Source: Knoellia sp. p5-6-4 (GTDB taxonomy: Bacteria > Actinomycetota > Actinomycetes > Actinomycetales > Dermatophilaceae). From it: DNA of 64,000 bases. The stretch is from positions 930,001 through 994,000 of the forward strand of contig NZ_JARGZF010000002.1 in NCBI RefSeq assembly GCF_029222705.1, written 5' to 3'. The notes under the pieces are model-generated. The model did not search any database. It worked only from the letters and a program-made list of their open reading frames with translations, and was not told where the DNA came from. Every line of letters starts with the position of its first letter. The stretch's first letter is position 1. A program made the translations under genes and the position numbers. This document shows, piece by piece, positions 62,437 through 64,000 of the stretch.

Positions 62437-64000
62437 CACGAGCTCCTTCGCGCGTCGGCGGTGAACTGGCTGGCGCTGCGCGTCGCCATCTCCTCGTAGG
62501 TGGCCCAGCGCTGGTCGACCGCCTCCTGCGCCAGCGCGAGCAGCCGCTCTGCCTCCACCGGGTCGGCGTTGCGCAGCATGCGGTAGCGCAGCTCTCGGTA
62601 GATGTAGTCCTCCAGCGGGATCCGCGGCCGCGGCGAGTCGAGCATGAACGGGTTGCGACCGCCCGCGCGGGCCACGGGGTCGTAGCGCACCAGCGGCCAG
62701 TGGCCGCTCGCGACGGCCCGGTACTGCTGGTCGAGGCCGTCCTTCATCTCGATGCCGTGGGCGATGCAGTGGCTGTAGGCGATGATCAGCGACGGACCGT
62801 CGAAGGCCTCGGCCTCCCGGAAGGCGGTGAGGGTCTGCTGCGCGTCGGCGCCCATGGCGACCCGCGCGACGTAGACGTTGCCGTAGGCGATCGCCTGGAG
62901 GGCGAGGTCCTTCTTCGCCATCGTCTTTCCGGCAGCGGCGAACTTGGCTACGGCGCCGAGCGGCGTCGCCTTGGACGACTGGCCGCCGGTGTTGGAGTAG
63001 ACCTCGGTGTCGAGGACCAGGACGTTCACGTCGCGACCGCTGGCCAGGACGTGGTCGAGCCCCCCGGAGCCGATGTCGTAGGCCCACCCGTCGCCCCCCA
63101 CGATCCACACGCTGCGACGCAGCAGGTGGTCCGAGACGCTGCGCAGGTCCTCGACGGCCGACCCCTCCAGCGAGCTCAGCCGGCGGTTCAGCTCGGCGAC
63201 CCGCTCGCGCTGCGCGGCCAGCTCGAACTCGCGCACCTGGGGAGCGTCGAGGATCGCGTCGGCAAGCTCGGTCCCGACCTGCGGGCGCAGCTCGGTGAGC
63301 CGCTCGCGCGCCAGCCTCGTGTGCAGGTCGGCGGCCAGGCGCAGGCCGAGGCCGAACTCGGCGTTGTCCTCGAAGAGCGAGTTCGACCAGGCCGGGCCGC
63401 GCCCCTCAGCGTTCTTCGTCCACGGTGTCGTCGGCAGGTTGCCGCCGTAGATCGAGGAGCACCCGGTGGCATTCGCGACGGTGAGCCGCTCGCCGAACAG
63501 CTGGGTCAGCAGCTTCAGGTAGGGCGTCTCCCCGCATCCCGCGCACGCGCCGGAGAACTCGAAGAGCGGCTGGAGGAACTGGGTGCCACGCACCGTGCCG
63601 AAGTCGACGCGCGAGCGGTCGGCCGTGGGCAGGGTCTCGAAGAACGCGATGTTGGGCTGCTCGCGTTCGACCTGCTCGTCCACCGGTGCGAGGTTGATGG
63701 CCTTGCGGCTGGCGTCGGTCACGGGGCTCACCGGGCACGCCTCGACGCAGAGGCCGCAGCCCGTGCAGTCCTCGACGTAGACCTGCAGGGCGTAGCGGGT
63801 CGTCGGCAGGCCGACAGCGTCGAGCGGCATGCTCCGGAAACCCGTTGGGGCGTCGGCGAGCTCACCCTCGTCGAAGTACTTCGAGCGGATCACGCTGTGC
63901 GGGCAGACGAAGCTGCACGTGCCGCACTGGATGCAGGTGGACGGGTCCCACTCGGCGACCAGGTCCGAGATACGTCGCTTCTCGTATGCCGTGGTGCCGC
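62436..64000 (-). CDS. nifJ: Pyruvate:ferredoxin (flavodoxin) oxidoreductase, C-terminal part
   Basis: The gene enters from the right edge; about 521 residues are visible. From the edge inwards: a 4Fe-4S motif CIQCGTCSFVCPH, a second one CTGCGLCVEACPVS, then the ThDP domain with CAGCGETPYLKLLTQLFG, ATGCSSIYGGNLPTTPW and the GGDGWAYDIGSGGLDHVLASG cofactor loop, and YSNTGGQSSKATPLG. This is the order of domains VI-V in single-chain PFOR/NifJ. It converts pyruvate and CoA to acetyl-CoA and CO2 with reduced ferredoxin or flavodoxin. The start lies outside the window. Confidence 0.95.
   Translation of the reverse strand, partial: GTTAYEKRRISDLVAEWDPSTCIQCGTCSFVCPHSVIRSKYFDEGELADAPTGFRSMPLDAVGLPTTRYALQVYVEDCTGCGLCVEACPVSPVTDASRKAINLAPVDEQVEREQPNIAFFETLPTADRSRVDFGTVRGTQFLQPLFEFSGACAGCGETPYLKLLTQLFGERLTVANATGCSSIYGGNLPTTPWTKNAEGRGPAWSNSLFEDNAEFGLGLRLAADLHTRLARERLTELRPQVGTELADAILDAPQVREFELAAQRERVAELNRRLSSLEGSAVEDLRSVSDHLLRRSVWIVGGDGWAYDIGSGGLDHVLASGRDVNVLVLDTEVYSNTGGQSSKATPLGAVAKFAAAGKTMAKKDLALQAIAYGNVYVARVAMGADAQQTLTAFREAEAFDGPSLIIAYSHCIAHGIEMKDGLDQQYRAVASGHWPLVRYDPVARAGGRNPFMLDSPRPRIPLEDYIYRELRYRMLRNADPVEAERLLALAQEAVDQRWATYEEMATRSASQFTADARRSS

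Overview
The window is about 64 kb of very GC-rich DNA with dense, mostly overlapping genes, GTG/TTG starts, an AccD-AccE acyl-CoA carboxylase pair, a 13E12/DUF222-type HNH protein and many leaderless-looking promoters. This points to a high-GC actinobacterium. An Intrasporangiaceae-like genus is my best guess, from gene content only. I see no rRNA, tRNA, CRISPR array, insertion sequence or phage module.

Layout. 1-0.9 kb: end of a two-subunit CoA-transferase. 0.9-5.7 kb: two large secreted cell-wall enzymes, a SpoIID/LytB protein and a PGRP-type amidase, both ending in FG-GAP/VCBS repeats. 5.9-24 kb: a cell-wall glycopolymer locus of the teichoic-acid type. It holds a GT2/DUF2304 pair, a TagD-like cytidylyltransferase, glycosyltransferases, two CDP-alcohol phosphotransferases, a Wzm/Wzt-like ABC exporter, a GT2-TagF fusion, a polytopic GT-C-like protein and two LCP ligases. 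24.2-30.4 kb: HNH protein, acyl-CoA dehydrogenase, a third FG-GAP secreted protein and an F420-type oxidoreductase. 30.5-39.5 kb: a second polysaccharide locus with all five activities expected for UDP-ManNAc3NAcA (2-epimerase, then dehydrogenase, acetyltransferase, aminotransferase and 3-dehydrogenase), two glycosyltransferases and a UDP-glucose dehydrogenase.

39.6-52.2 kb is mostly housekeeping: CoA-binding protein, purE-purK, GtrA, a two-component system, enoyl-CoA hydratase, an adenylate cyclase, birA, accD-accE, a class III CoA-transferase, a MOSC protein and a DUF885 protein. 52.2-64 kb: a trypsin-like PDZ protease, a RibD-type reductase, an immunity-like/rifampin ADP-ribosyltransferase fusion, a large secreted FN3-like protein, a luciferase-like oxidoreductase, an alpha/beta hydrolase, a subtilisin with a 40-residue peptide behind it, and a DHOD-like/pyruvate:ferredoxin oxidoreductase pair cut by the right edge.

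Working together. TagD, TagF, the CDP-alcohol enzymes and the glycosyltransferases would build a phosphodiester-linked polymer, the ABC pair would export it, and the LCP proteins would attach it to peptidoglycan. The FG-GAP amidase and SpoIID/LytB pair could remodel the same wall. The ManNAc3NAcA genes would supply an acidic sugar for another surface glycan. A drop in GC3 inside the epimerase gene suggests that its glycosyltransferase cassette was exchanged.

Two window-wide signals stand out: a -10-like TANNNT placed 6-7 nt before many start codons, and an unusually frequent heptamer TATGCCG.
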